Positions 14,877-23,576 of a stretch of DNA of 32,677 nt are shown here, in pieces. The stretch's first letter is position 1; each line of letters opens with the position of its first letter. Position numbers and translations under genes: made by a program. The notes under the pieces are model-generated. The model did not search any database, was not told the DNA's origin, and saw only the letters and a program-made list of their open reading frames with translations. The DNA comes from DATKLX01 sp035542155 (GTDB lineage Bacteria > Chloroflexota > Anaerolineae > Anaerolineales > Anaerolineaceae), in the NCBI GenBank assembly GCA_035542155.1, contig DATKLX010000132.1:1-32677 (forward strand). The letters are read 5' to 3'.

Positions 14877-16010
14877 GTGAGCAAGTGGCCAGGTAAATAC
14901 GTCATCGGTATAACCGGGAACATCGCCACGGGTAAGAGCGTCGTCCGAAAAATGCTCGAGCACCTGGGCGCCTATGGGATCGATGCCGATGCCCTGGCGC
15001 ATCGCGCCATCGCCAAAGGCGCCCCTGGTTACCGCCCCGTCGTCGAGATGTTTGGCCGTTGGATCCTCGACAGCCAACAGCAGATCGACCGCTCCCGCCT
15101 GGGCCGCGTCGTCTTTTCCGATCCGCAGGCTCTGACCCTCCTCGAAGGGATCGTCCACCCCCTCGTCAGCCAGGCCATCGACCTGATCGTTTCACGCTCC
15201 ACTCAAAAAGTCGTTGTGATCGAGGCGATCAAGCTCCTCGAGGCGGGTATCGCCCGCGATTGCGATACCGTCTGGGTTTCTTATTCTCCCCCCGAAATCC
15301 AGTTGGCCCGCCTTAAACAGAACCGCAAGATGAGTGAGGCGGAAGCTCGCCAGCGCATCCTTTCCCAATCCTCGCAGGATAAGAAACTTTCTCACGCAAA
15401 AATCGTTATCAAAAATTTAGGCTCCTTCGAGGATACATGGCGCCAGGTTCTGACTGGCTGGCAGGTTTCTGTTCCCACCGGCGAGCCTGCCCCAACCCAG
15501 GCAAAGCCCGTTCCTCCTGGAAGACTCAACGTGCAGCGTGGAGGGCCACGCCATTCGGAAGATATCGCTTCCCTCTTCACCCGCCTGTCGGGCGATGGTC
15601 GCATGTATTCGAAATCGGATATCATGGCTGCCTTTGGCGAAAAGGCTTTCATGCTCCTCCAGAAAAACGATGTCCTTGTCGGCCTGGTTGGTTGGCAGGT
15701 AGAAAATCTTATCGCCCGCACCACAGACATCCTGCTCGACCCCTCCATGTCTCCAGATGAGGCTCTCCCGGTCCTGATGAAGGAAGTCGAACTGGCCTCC
15801 AAGGATTTACAGAGCGAAGCTTCCCTCGTTTTCGTCTCGTCTGAGCTCGCCAAAGAGCATGCCCTCTGGCAAGCCCTCGGATATAACCCGCGATCTCCCC
15901 AAAGCCTGGGGGTTCAAGCCTGGCAGGAAGCGGCGTTGGAGACCATGCCGCCGGGGAGTGTCCTTCTTTTCAAACAACTGCGCGTGGATCGCGTGCTCCG
16001 GCCTATCTAA
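14877..16010 (+). CDS. coaE: Dephospho-CoA kinase with GNAT-like C-terminal extension
   Basis: The product is 377 residues from a GTG at 14877, with AAGGAG at 14866-14871. Residues 1-200 are CoaE, which phosphorylates dephospho-CoA at the 3'-hydroxyl in the last step of coenzyme A synthesis. The P-loop is GITGNIATGKS (11-21), followed by GIDADALAHRAI, then VIEAIKLLEAGIARDCD and RLKQNRKMSEAEARQRI for the lid. The family usually ends near 200 residues. Here a Pro-rich linker (PTGEPAPTQAKPVPPGR) leads to a further 160-residue domain with RHSEDIASLFTRLSGDGR, VLVGLVGWQVENLIAR and a late EHALWQALGY. That pattern resembles a GNAT acetyltransferase fold. The function of the extension is unknown. Confidence 0.9.
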   Translation: MSKWPGKYVIGITGNIATGKSVVRKMLEHLGAYGIDADALAHRAIAKGAPGYRPVVEMFGRWILDSQQQIDRSRLGRVVFSDPQALTLLEGIVHPLVSQAIDLIVSRSTQKVVVIEAIKLLEAGIARDCDTVWVSYSPPEIQLARLKQNRKMSEAEARQRILSQSSQDKKLSHAKIVIKNLGSFEDTWRQVLTGWQVSVPTGEPAPTQAKPVPPGRLNVQRGGPRHSEDIASLFTRLSGDGRMYSKSDIMAAFGEKAFMLLQKNDVLVGLVGWQVENLIARTTDILLDPSMSPDEALPVLMKEVELASKDLQSEASLVFVSSELAKEHALWQALGYNPRSPQSLGVQAWQEAALETMPPGSVLLFKQLRVDRVLRPI

Positions 16011-16033
16011 TCCCCGCAGAACGGTCGTTTTCA

Positions 16034-16930
16034 GTGGTAGATAATCTCCTGAACTCGCTCACCCTCATTTTTCAACGCCTCAACTGGTTGAGCTTGCTTG
16101 ACCTGTTCCTGGTTACCATGGTCTTTTTCTCCATCCTGATGATTGTGCGCGATACCCAGGCCATGGTCCTTCTCCGCGGGGCGTTTCTGGTCATCATTCT
16201 CTTCAGCCTGCTCGTCAGCCTGGTGAATCTGCCCGCTTTTTCCTGGCTGGTGCGCACCGTCACCCCCACGCTGATCCTCGCCATCCCGGTAATATTCGCC
16301 CCCGAGATTCGCCGCGGGCTCGAGCGTCTCGGCCGCGCCAGCTATGGCTCCGGCTCGATCATCCCCCGCAGCAACGTCTCAGGGCAGGCGCTCGTGGCAG
16401 CCACGATTAAAGCCGTGGTGAACGCCGCCAGCCGCCTGTCTGCCCGTCAGCACGGTGCCCTGATCGTCCTCCAGCGTGCAGACAGTTTGCGTGATTACGT
16501 CCAGACCGGCGTTATCTTGAATGCCACTGTCACTCCCGAGCTTCTCCTCCAGATTTTTTATCCGAACACCCCCCTTCACGATGGCGCCGTCATCATCGCC
16601 GATTACCAGATCATCGCTGCTTCCTGTGTCATGCCGCTCTCTTCGAGCGGTATCCTGGCTCGCTCTCCCGAACGCCACCAGATGGGGCTGCGCCACCGCG
16701 CGGCTTTGGGTATCTCCGAAGCCAGCGACGCGATCGCCGTGGTTGTTTCTGAAGAAACGGGATCCATCTCCATCGCCCATTCCGGCCGCATGATCCGCCG
16801 CCTCGACCCCGAGCGTCTCGAAAATATACTCACCGCCTTTTACCGCCCGGCGCGGATTACAGTCACTCCTGCTAACGTTTTCACCCGCCTGTTCCCCGCT
16901 TCAAGCCGCGGCCAGCGTGAGGAAGAATAA
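16034..16930 (+). CDS. cdaA: Diadenylate cyclase CdaA
   Basis: This encodes 298 residues from a GTG at 16034. It condenses two ATP molecules into cyclic di-AMP. Three membrane helices occupy roughly residues 18-88 (LLDLFLVTMVFFSILMIV and so on). The cytoplasmic DAC domain has both signature motifs: LHDGAV with DGA at 183-185, and GLRHRAALG with RHR at 220-222. SEETGSISIAHSG follows. The next gene, three bases on, encodes the YbbR-type regulator, as in many Gram-positive cdaA-cdaR operons. The glmM gene that often follows is absent; der takes that place. c-di-AMP normally controls potassium and osmolyte balance. Confidence 0.94.
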   Translation: MVDNLLNSLTLIFQRLNWLSLLDLFLVTMVFFSILMIVRDTQAMVLLRGAFLVIILFSLLVSLVNLPAFSWLVRTVTPTLILAIPVIFAPEIRRGLERLGRASYGSGSIIPRSNVSGQALVAATIKAVVNAASRLSARQHGALIVLQRADSLRDYVQTGVILNATVTPELLLQIFYPNTPLHDGAVIIADYQIIAASCVMPLSSSGILARSPERHQMGLRHRAALGISEASDAIAVVVSEETGSISIAHSGRMIRRLDPERLENILTAFYRPARITVTPANVFTRLFPASSRGQREEE

Positions 16931-16933
16931 TCG

Positions 16934-18217
16934 ATGTCTTTCCTTCGCCAGATTGCGAAAATCCTTCCTACCCTTGGGCTCTCCTTTGCCCTGGCGCTCG
17001 CGGTTTGGATTTCGGCGGTCACCGCTTCAGACCCGGTCGAGCGGCATACTATTCCCCAGCCGGTTCCGGTCGAGTACATAGGCCAGAATCCCCACCTCGT
17101 TCTGGTCGGGAATAGTTCCCGCCAGGTGATCGTGACCATAAGCTCCCCTCGCTCCACCTGGGAGAACACGACCAATCCCCTCGATCTGGTCGCCGCCCAG
17201 GTGGATCTGGCTGGATTGGGAGCTGGCGAGCACAGCCTCCCCATCGAAGTCACCCCTCGCACTCGCCTGGTCACCGTTGGTTCCATCACGCCCGAAAAGC
17301 TCACCGTCAGGCTTGAGAACCTTGCCAGTAAACCTTACTCCATCCATCTCATCCGCCAGGGAGAGCCTGCAATCGGTTTCCAGGCCGAAGATCCGACCAT
17401 CAGCGCAGATACGGCTTCCGTGACCGGCCCGGAATCGCTCGTCAACCAGGTCAAAGAGATCCGCGCTACCCTTATTCTCGGGGATACACATGAAAATATC
17501 GTTGTGACCATCCCCCTTCAGGCAATCGACGCGAACGAAACCCTGGTCGATGGCGTTACCATTCAACCGGCCCGCATCACGGTAACCCAGCCGATTACCC
17601 AGCGCGGTGGATTTCGCAGCGACCTGGTCGTTCGCCCGATATTTCAAGGCAAGATTGCCAACGGCTACCGCCTGACCACGATCTCAGTATTTCCTCCGGC
17701 CGTGACGGTTTTTTCTCCTGACCCCAAGCGGGTAACCGAGCTTCCCGGTTACGTCGAAACTATGCCGGTCAATCTGGAAAACGCCAAGGATGATTTCGAG
17801 ATTCCTATCGATTTGAACCTCCCTAAGGGCATCTCCTTGGTCGGCGACCAGCCGGTGACGGTTCAGATCGGCATCGCTGCCATCGAGAGCAGTCTTAACC
17901 TCACCAGTCAGCAGATCCGGGTCATCAACCTCTCGCCCAAATTTGGCGCTACACTCTCCCCCCAGACAGTTGACCTGATCGTCTCCGGTCCCCTGCCCAT
18001 CCTGGACACCCTCACCCCTGGAGATATTCAGGTTGTGGTAGACTTGAGCAGTTTGAGCGCCTCCGGTACCTACCAGGTCGTTCCTCAGGTCGAGATGCGC
18101 AACAATCAGTTGAAAGCCGCACTGCGTGTGGACTCGATCTTGCCGGGATCCGTCGAAGTGGTCCTCGGACCGCCCCCCACCCCCACCGCAACCCCCAAAC
18201 CCACCCCCCGGCCTTAG
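16934..18217 (+). CDS. cdaR: CdaR (YbbR-domain) regulator of diadenylate cyclase
   Basis: The product is 427 residues, starting with the ATG three bases after cdaA. One N-terminal helix (LGLSFALALAVWISAV) anchors the protein, and the rest is predicted to be outside the cytoplasm. Several YbbR domains follow, each with a strand pair and the recurring form P.TV.V.GP (ASVTGPESLVNQV, AVTVFSPDPKRV, VDLIVSGPLPIL). The C-terminus is a short Pro/Thr tail (PPTPTATPKPTP). In Firmicutes CdaR binds and modulates CdaA. Spacing and family suggest the same here. Confidence 0.9.
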   Translation: MSFLRQIAKILPTLGLSFALALAVWISAVTASDPVERHTIPQPVPVEYIGQNPHLVLVGNSSRQVIVTISSPRSTWENTTNPLDLVAAQVDLAGLGAGEHSLPIEVTPRTRLVTVGSITPEKLTVRLENLASKPYSIHLIRQGEPAIGFQAEDPTISADTASVTGPESLVNQVKEIRATLILGDTHENIVVTIPLQAIDANETLVDGVTIQPARITVTQPITQRGGFRSDLVVRPIFQGKIANGYRLTTISVFPPAVTVFSPDPKRVTELPGYVETMPVNLENAKDDFEIPIDLNLPKGISLVGDQPVTVQIGIAAIESSLNLTSQQIRVINLSPKFGATLSPQTVDLIVSGPLPILDTLTPGDIQVVVDLSSLSASGTYQVVPQVEMRNNQLKAALRVDSILPGSVEVVLGPPPTPTATPKPTPRP

Positions 18218-18230
18218 GAGAAAGCAAACC

Positions 18231-19601
18231 ATGTCAAAACCGGTAGTCGCCCTGGTCGGGCGGCCGAACGTCGGTAAAAGCACCCTTTTCAACCGCCTGG
18301 TCGGCGAGCCCATGGCGATCGTCGATAATACTCCCGGCACCACCCGGGATCGCCTCTTCGGCGAAGCCGAATGGAACGGCGTCACCTTCGGCGTCATCGA
18401 CACCGGAGGGATCGACCCCAGCTCGGTCGCTGGCGACCGCCTTCCCCTCTCGATCGGCTCTGCCGATTACATCCGCCAGATCCGTTCTCAGGCCGAAGTG
18501 GCGGTTGAAGACGCCGATGCCGTCCTCTTTGTCGTCGATGCGGAAAGTGGTGTGACCCCCGCAGACGTTGAGGTGGCCAACATCCTCCGCCGCAAACAGG
18601 GTTCGCGGGATAACCAGCCCTGGCCGCCCATCTTCCTGGTGGTGAATAAAGCCGATAGTGCACGCCTTCGCGAGGCTGCCTACCAGTTCTACGAGCTGGG
18701 TATGGGCGAGCCCTACCCGATCTCTGCGGTCCATGGCACCAATACCGGCGACCTCCTGGATGTCCTGGTGGCTTCCTTCCCGAAGGAAGATGAAACTGGC
18801 GAGGAAGACCTGGTGAAAATCGCCATTGTGGGTAAACCCAACGTGGGAAAATCCAGCCTGCTTAACCGCCTGGTAGGTGAAGAGCGCGCCATCGTCAGTC
18901 CGATCGCCGGCACCACCCGCGATGCCATCGATACCCGTATCGATTACGAAGGCATTCCGGTCGTCCTCATCGACACCGCCGGGATCCGCCGCCGCGGGCG
19001 CATCGAGCCTGGCGTCGAAAAATACAGCGTGGTCCGCTCCATGCGCTCCATCGAACGCGCCGATGTCGCCCTGTTGATGATCGATGCCGTCGAGGGGATC
19101 AGCGCCCAGGATGCCCATATCGCCGGGTACATCCTTGAGGCCTGGAAATCTACCGTGGTCGTGGTGAACAAATGGGACCTGGTCGAAAAAGATACCTATA
19201 CGATGGACATGTACATCAAAAAGATCCGCCAGGATCTGAATTTTATGGACTACGTTCCCATCCTCTTTATCTCGGCCAAAACCGGTCAGCGTGTCGATCA
19301 GGTCCTGCCAATTGCCCTGCGCGTCCAGGAAGAGCGTCTCGCCCGCCTGACCACCTCCCAGCTCAATAAGATCATCCAACAGGCCCAGGAAGACCACCCT
19401 GCCCCCTCGCACGCCGGGCGCGCCCTGCGTATGTATTACGGCACCCAGGTCCGTTCTGACCCGCCGACTTTCATGATCTACTGTAACGATCCCGCTCTTG
19501 GCCATTTTACCTACCTGCGTTATCTGGAGAACCGTATCCGCGCCGAATATCATTTCATCGGCACCCCGATCCGTATCATTCTCAAGCCCCGCCATGAGTA
19601 G
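18231..19601 (+). CDS. der: Ribosome-assembly GTPase Der (EngA)
   Basis: This encodes 456 residues from the ATG at 18231, with AGGAGA nine bases upstream; the open frame extends further 5' but only through the tail of cdaR. It is a tandem GTPase acting in 50S subunit maturation. Domain 1 has GRPNVGKST, DNTPGTTRD, DTGGI and NKAD. Domain 2 has GKPNVGKSS, PIAGTTRD, DTAGIRRRGR and NKWD. The C-terminal KH-like domain runs to the end (APSHAGRALRMYYGTQV, NRIRAEYHFIGTPIR). Length and motifs are those of the family. Confidence 0.97.
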   Translation: MSKPVVALVGRPNVGKSTLFNRLVGEPMAIVDNTPGTTRDRLFGEAEWNGVTFGVIDTGGIDPSSVAGDRLPLSIGSADYIRQIRSQAEVAVEDADAVLFVVDAESGVTPADVEVANILRRKQGSRDNQPWPPIFLVVNKADSARLREAAYQFYELGMGEPYPISAVHGTNTGDLLDVLVASFPKEDETGEEDLVKIAIVGKPNVGKSSLLNRLVGEERAIVSPIAGTTRDAIDTRIDYEGIPVVLIDTAGIRRRGRIEPGVEKYSVVRSMRSIERADVALLMIDAVEGISAQDAHIAGYILEAWKSTVVVVNKWDLVEKDTYTMDMYIKKIRQDLNFMDYVPILFISAKTGQRVDQVLPIALRVQEERLARLTTSQLNKIIQQAQEDHPAPSHAGRALRMYYGTQVRSDPPTFMIYCNDPALGHFTYLRYLENRIRAEYHFIGTPIRIILKPRHE

Positions 19602-19702
19602 CCGGTCCCTCCCACCACCCGGAAAAATTCTGTCCTAACCCCCCTTATCAAAAAAACAAACCGGTCGATAACTGGATTAAATCCAGATCAGTCCTCTTGC
19701 CT

Positions 19703-19720
19703 AACCCGAAAAATCGGGTT
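19703..19720 (+). terminator. Intrinsic terminator after der
   Basis: AACCCGA and TCGGGTT form a 7-bp stem around an AAAA loop, about 100 bases after the der stop. It is followed by only TTG, so the T-run is weak. It lies immediately before the lepB promoter. Confidence 0.55.
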
Positions 19721-19727
19721 TTGCCTC

Positions 19728-19756
19728 TTGCCGGAGATTTCAGAGAGTTTTATAAT
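19728..19756 (+). promoter_or_regulatory. Promoter of lepB
   Basis: TTGCCG (19728-19733), a 17-base spacer and a perfect TATAAT (19751-19756) lie about 45 bases upstream of the lepB start. Transcription should begin near 19763. Confidence 0.7.
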
Positions 19757-19800
19757 CTTAATGTTAGGGTTGTTTATTGGCCGAATTGTGAGGAGTACGA

Positions 19801-20388
19801 TTGGAAAACTATCAAACCGAAGTAATCCCTGAAGCACCGAAACGCAGTAAACGTTCGGGGTGCTTCAGCTTTGCCATCGACACTGTAGAGACGGTGCTCC
19901 TGGCCTTGATCCTCTTTTTTGGGATCAATGCCATTTCTGCCCGTGTCCGGGTCGAGAATATCAGCATGCTTCCCACCCTGCAGCCAGGAGAGTTCGTCCT
20001 GATTAACAAGCTGGCCTACAAGGTTGGGACGCCGTCCCGAGGGGATATCATCGTTTTCCACTATCCCCGCGACCCAAAAGAGGACTATATCAAGCGGGTC
20101 ATTGGCCTTCCCGGTGACACCGTCGTGATCGAGAACGGGCATGTTACCGTCAACGATCAGGTCCTCACCGAGCCGTACATCGCTGCTCAGCCCACCTATT
20201 CCTCGCGGACAGTGGTCCCTGAGAACAGCCTGTTCGTCCTGGGAGATAACCGCAATCAATCCTCAGATTCCCATAGCTGGGGGTCCGTTCCGTACGATCT
20301 GGTGGTAGGCAAAGCCGTTTTCATTTACTGGCCGTTACAGAATTTTCAGGTCATTTCCCATCCGGATATCGTTCGCGCTTCGCCTTAA
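19801..20388 (+). CDS. lepB: Signal peptidase I
   Basis: The product is 195 residues from a TTG at 19801, with GAGGAG nine bases upstream. It cleaves signal peptides from secreted proteins at the outer face of the membrane. One N-terminal helix (residues about 28-46, VETVLLALILFFGINAIS) is followed by the catalytic Ser55 in VENISMLPTLQPGE and the general-base Lys98 in DYIKRVIGLPGD. The closing family box is VLGDNRNQSSDSHSWG. Size fits Gram-positive-like LepB with a single membrane helix. Confidence 0.95.
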   Translation: MENYQTEVIPEAPKRSKRSGCFSFAIDTVETVLLALILFFGINAISARVRVENISMLPTLQPGEFVLINKLAYKVGTPSRGDIIVFHYPRDPKEDYIKRVIGLPGDTVVIENGHVTVNDQVLTEPYIAAQPTYSSRTVVPENSLFVLGDNRNQSSDSHSWGSVPYDLVVGKAVFIYWPLQNFQVISHPDIVRASP

Positions 20389-20473
20389 TAAAGTTACTGC
20401 ATGCATCCAACCAAAATCGCGCCCCGGAGGGTAAAGTTGCCCTTCATCCCGGCCCAGAAAGGCAGGCAGGATC

Positions 20474-20758
20474 ATGACCGATAAAAATCCGGACCTTACC
20501 CTCCCGTGTAATGAATGCCAGGCCGGGCAAATGCACCGCCAGTTCATCACGTATTTCACCTGGCTGGGGGATGAGCTTATTACGGTGATGAATTTCCCGG
20601 CCTGGGTTTGTGATGTGTGTGGAAAACGCGAATATGACCCTCAGGCGGTCAGCCGGTTGAATTTACTCCTCAACCCGAATGCGGGAAGACCTTCGCGCAC
20701 GCCGCGGATTACACCTCATCAGCCGCGGAAAAGCGCCCGGCCAACCTCTCTGGAATAA
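20474..20758 (+). CDS. YgiT-type zinc finger protein
   Basis: This encodes 94 residues from an ATG at 20474, with a weak AGGCAGGA upstream. Two Cys pairs, Cys12/Cys15 (CNEC) and Cys46/Cys49 (CDVC), fit the zinc-binding N-terminal domain of MqsA/YgiT proteins, with the usual phrase VMNFPAWVCDVCGKREYD. The C-terminal helix-turn-helix of full MqsA is absent: the last 30 residues are Arg/Pro-rich and probably disordered. No MqsR-like or HigB-like toxin gene is adjacent, so it is probably not part of a toxin-antitoxin pair. Confidence 0.75.
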   Translation: MTDKNPDLTLPCNECQAGQMHRQFITYFTWLGDELITVMNFPAWVCDVCGKREYDPQAVSRLNLLLNPNAGRPSRTPRITPHQPRKSARPTSLE

Positions 20759-20794
20759 AGCTTCTTTTTATGCTTATCGTCGAGGTGGAACATC

Positions 20795-21340
20795 ATGGCA
20801 TTCAACCTGGGAGGTAACACATACCACCCCATCTCTGTCGATTTTATCACCAGCAGCTACCGGATCGTTGGCAAGGTCTTGGTGACCTACTCCGGTATGA
20901 TGGGCATCATGACCGATACCAATTCATCGGTCGTCGAAGTCCACGATGCCCAGCTTGCCCGCCTGGATATGCCTAACCGCCTGGCCGACCGCTTTGAAAT
21001 CGCCCGCCTGGTAAAAAAACAGATCGTCGCCATTTGCCTCAGCCGTCGCGAAGACATGGGGTCGGTGGGGTTTAACAGCTATTCTCCCTCGCCCACCTAC
21101 CCTTTGCGGTTGGTTACCGCGAGCTATGAAATAATCGGCAATCTGGAATGGGCCGGCCGTTTCGATGTGTCAGCAATCATGGCCAAAGGCACGCGGGATT
21201 TCATCACCCTGTACAATGCCAGAATCGCGGCCACCCTCGTGCCCACCATGCACGTTGAATCCCCCGTGATGCTGGTCAACCGCAATCTTGTGGATCTCTT
21301 TGCTCTTTCCGTTCAGGAAAATATGGACGAAGAGGTCTAA
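20795..21340 (+). CDS. Unrecognised two-repeat beta-domain protein
   Basis: The product is 181 residues from an ATG at 20795, with GAGGTGG about 10 bases upstream. I do not recognise the family with confidence. Two similar halves are visible. The first contains SSYRIVGKVLVTYSGMMGIM, later EVHDAQLARLDMP and the turn RFEIARLVKKQIVAICL. The second contains ASYEIIGNLEWAGRFDVSAI, later ITLYNARIAATLVP and VESPVMLVNRNLVDLFAL. Each half looks like a small beta-barrel unit (a G-x-(L/V) strand, a long loop, and then V/L-x-N/H-A-(R/Q)), suggesting an internal duplication. No signal peptide or membrane helix is seen. Its last four bases overlap the convergent kinase gene. Confidence 0.65.
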   Translation: MAFNLGGNTYHPISVDFITSSYRIVGKVLVTYSGMMGIMTDTNSSVVEVHDAQLARLDMPNRLADRFEIARLVKKQIVAICLSRREDMGSVGFNSYSPSPTYPLRLVTASYEIIGNLEWAGRFDVSAIMAKGTRDFITLYNARIAATLVPTMHVESPVMLVNRNLVDLFALSVQENMDEEV

Positions 21341-23463
21341 GGTCCTGTGATCGGTTGCCAGGCTGGCTGCTGGTCCCTCGCCGGATCGTTGGTCAGGTTG
21401 GTTTGCTGCGTTCCCCCCTGGGTCATCACGTAGATTTCCAGGTTTCCATCCCGCTTCGAGGAAAAAGCCAGCCAGTTCGCGTCCGGGCTCCAGGCGGGGT
21501 GCCGGTCTGATCCCGTCGATGTCAGCACCGCGATATCAGCTCCCCGTGTCGCCATCTTCAAGATACACACCTGGGTCAGACTTTTCTGGACTCGCGTATA
21601 GGCCATATAACTCCCATCCTGCGAGATCGTTGGCTCCGCCACCTGGCCCAACCGCCCGAAGATCGCCGTGCGGTCAAACGCGTGCGGCGTCGGAACCGGC
21701 GTTGGTGGGATCGCCAGCTCCGGGTGATCGTAGAGGAACAGGTAGTTGTTGGAGCTGGCGGAGATCACGTAAATCAACCAGCTCATATCCGCGCTCCAAA
21801 CCGGCTGTGACTCGGCAAAATCCACACTGATTCGCCGGAATTCGCCCCCCATTGGGTTGGTCAGATAGAGCTGCGGGAGCTTATCGGTACGGGCATGGCT
21901 GGTAAATGCAATCCATTTTCCATCCGGCGACCAGGCCGGGTCGGTATCATCGCCTTTACGTAACGTCAGGTCAACCACGCTGCTCCCATCAATATCGATC
22001 TTCCACACATCCAGGCCGAGGTCCATTCCGGTCGCTGGATCCGCCGGCGCAACGTATAGCACCTCCTTCCCGTCTGGGGACCAGGCAGGCTGGGTCTTAT
22101 CTCCCGGTCCATCGGTGAGCTGCTTAAGATCTGTAGCTAGCGGCTGGCCCTGGTCGGTCAAAACGACGTGCATCAACCAGATCTGAAAAGTTTTCCCGTC
22201 CGTGCGATCGCTCGAAAAGGCGATCCACCCGCCCCTCCCCAGGGCGGCCAGGGCCGGAGTAGGGGTTAGCGGCGCGGCGAAGGTGGCGCTCGGTTCCGGG
22301 GTCGGTGGGAGGGGTGTGCCGCTCGCTTTCACCTCGGGCGTCAGGGTTGGCAGCGTCGGTGCATTCGACACCATAGCGGAAGGCTGAACGATGACTTTGG
22401 CTGCTTCCGGTGGATTGGTTGGCGAGACGGCCGTGGCCCGTGCCTTGAGAAAGGCAAATACTCCCACGCCTCCTCCGACTCCCAGAAAGAGCCCGCCAAC
22501 CACGACCAATCCGATGGCCGCTCCCCAAAACCAGGATCTACTCCGCTTCCGTTTACCGTCTTTGCCCACGAGAGCTTGCGGGTTTGCTACCGTCGCCTCC
22601 AGGCTGCCCGGTGATGGTGGGGCCGGTTGGAAAGATCGTTGCGAAAAAACCGTGGGTTGATAGGTGGGGATGGTTAAGGCTTTGACAAACTCACCGACGT
22701 TTTCGTACCGCTCTTCTGGATGGACGTTCAGGGCGCGGAAGAGCGCGGCGTCCACATAAGCGGGGATCGCCGGGTTCACTCTGGACGGGGGAATCAGCGT
22801 TTCCTTCCCCAGGACCCGCTGTACGCTGTCTGCAGGCTGCTTTCCGGTAAGTGCCATATAAAGGGTCGCTGCTAGGGAATATTGGTCCGAGCGCGGATCC
22901 GTTCGCCCGCTTCCGTACTGCTCGGGAGGAGCAAAACCTGGCGTATAACCCGACGCGCCCACGGCGGTCGCTTGCGAGGAATCGCTGGCCTTGGCAATCC
23001 CAAAATCGACCAGGACCGCCTGCCGGTCCGGGGTGATTTTGATATTCGCGGGTTTAATGTCTCGATGAATCACCGGTGGTTCCTGGTGATGCAGGTAGCT
23101 GATCGCGGAGCCAAGCTGCTCTGCCCAGCGCAGCACTTCCTCCTGCGGCTGCGGGCCGTTTTGATAGATGCGCACCGCCAGGTCTTCCCCAGGGATGTAA
23201 TCCATGACCAGGGACTGCTCCTGGTCGATCAGAAAATAGTCGATCACTCGCGGGAGGTTTGGGTGCCGGAGCGCCGCAAGCAGGCGCGCTTCATGCAGGA
23301 ATTGAGCCGCGCTTTCCGGGGCCGGATTCTGGTTCACTTTTACTGCGACGGGATGCTCCAGTGCGGTATCTCGGGCAAGATAGACCGCGCCCATCCCCCC
23401 CCGGCCAAGGCGTCTTTCGACTTGATAGCGGTTATGTAAAATGGCGCCCGGTTCGATTTCCAT
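21337..23463 (-). CDS. Membrane Ser/Thr protein kinase with extracellular PD40/TolB-type propeller
   Basis: This encodes 708 residues from an ATG at 23463. The kinase domain (13-265) has the glycine loop GRGGMGAVYLA, Lys42 in VAVKV, the catalytic HRDIKPAN (Asp135), DFG at 153-155, and activation segment GYTPGFAPPEQY with the APE-like PPE. A Pro-rich juxtamembrane linker precedes one helix (about 311-339). Outside the membrane, after a Pro/Thr linker, come at least four PD40 propeller blades with PAWSPDGKEVLYVA, PAWSPDGKWIAFTS, VWSADMSWLIYVI and PAWSPDANWLAFSSKRDG. PASTA domains, usual for Gram-positive kinases of this class, are not present; the propeller probably senses a ligand or protein. 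Its end overlaps the preceding plus-strand gene by four bases. Confidence 0.93.
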   Translation of the reverse strand: MEIEPGAILHNRYQVERRLGRGGMGAVYLARDTALEHPVAVKVNQNPAPESAAQFLHEARLLAALRHPNLPRVIDYFLIDQEQSLVMDYIPGEDLAVRIYQNGPQPQEEVLRWAEQLGSAISYLHHQEPPVIHRDIKPANIKITPDRQAVLVDFGIAKASDSSQATAVGASGYTPGFAPPEQYGSGRTDPRSDQYSLAATLYMALTGKQPADSVQRVLGKETLIPPSRVNPAIPAYVDAALFRALNVHPEERYENVGEFVKALTIPTYQPTVFSQRSFQPAPPSPGSLEATVANPQALVGKDGKRKRSRSWFWGAAIGLVVVGGLFLGVGGGVGVFAFLKARATAVSPTNPPEAAKVIVQPSAMVSNAPTLPTLTPEVKASGTPLPPTPEPSATFAAPLTPTPALAALGRGGWIAFSSDRTDGKTFQIWLMHVVLTDQGQPLATDLKQLTDGPGDKTQPAWSPDGKEVLYVAPADPATGMDLGLDVWKIDIDGSSVVDLTLRKGDDTDPAWSPDGKWIAFTSHARTDKLPQLYLTNPMGGEFRRISVDFAESQPVWSADMSWLIYVISASSNNYLFLYDHPELAIPPTPVPTPHAFDRTAIFGRLGQVAEPTISQDGSYMAYTRVQKSLTQVCILKMATRGADIAVLTSTGSDRHPAWSPDANWLAFSSKRDGNLEIYVMTQGGTQQTNLTNDPARDQQPAWQPITGP

Positions 23464-23576
23464 GCTGATTCCTCGATTTTTTTCGATTGGGAAGCTGCGT
23501 TTTTTGTATTATATCTATATAACCCTTGAATAGTTCAGCAGATTTTGCGATTGACCTTTTCTTCCCGCCAGAATTT

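Noticed and set aside
18234..19595. 453-codon minus-strand open frame
   Set aside because: Fully antisense to der, which has all GTPase motifs; the reverse frame is low in complexity (many Asp, Gly, His) and has no recognisable domain.
23464..23540. AT-rich stretch with TATAAT on the minus strand as kinase promoter
   Set aside because: A TATAAT-like -10 exists around 23505-23515 but I see no acceptable -35 or TG extension, so I do not annotate it.
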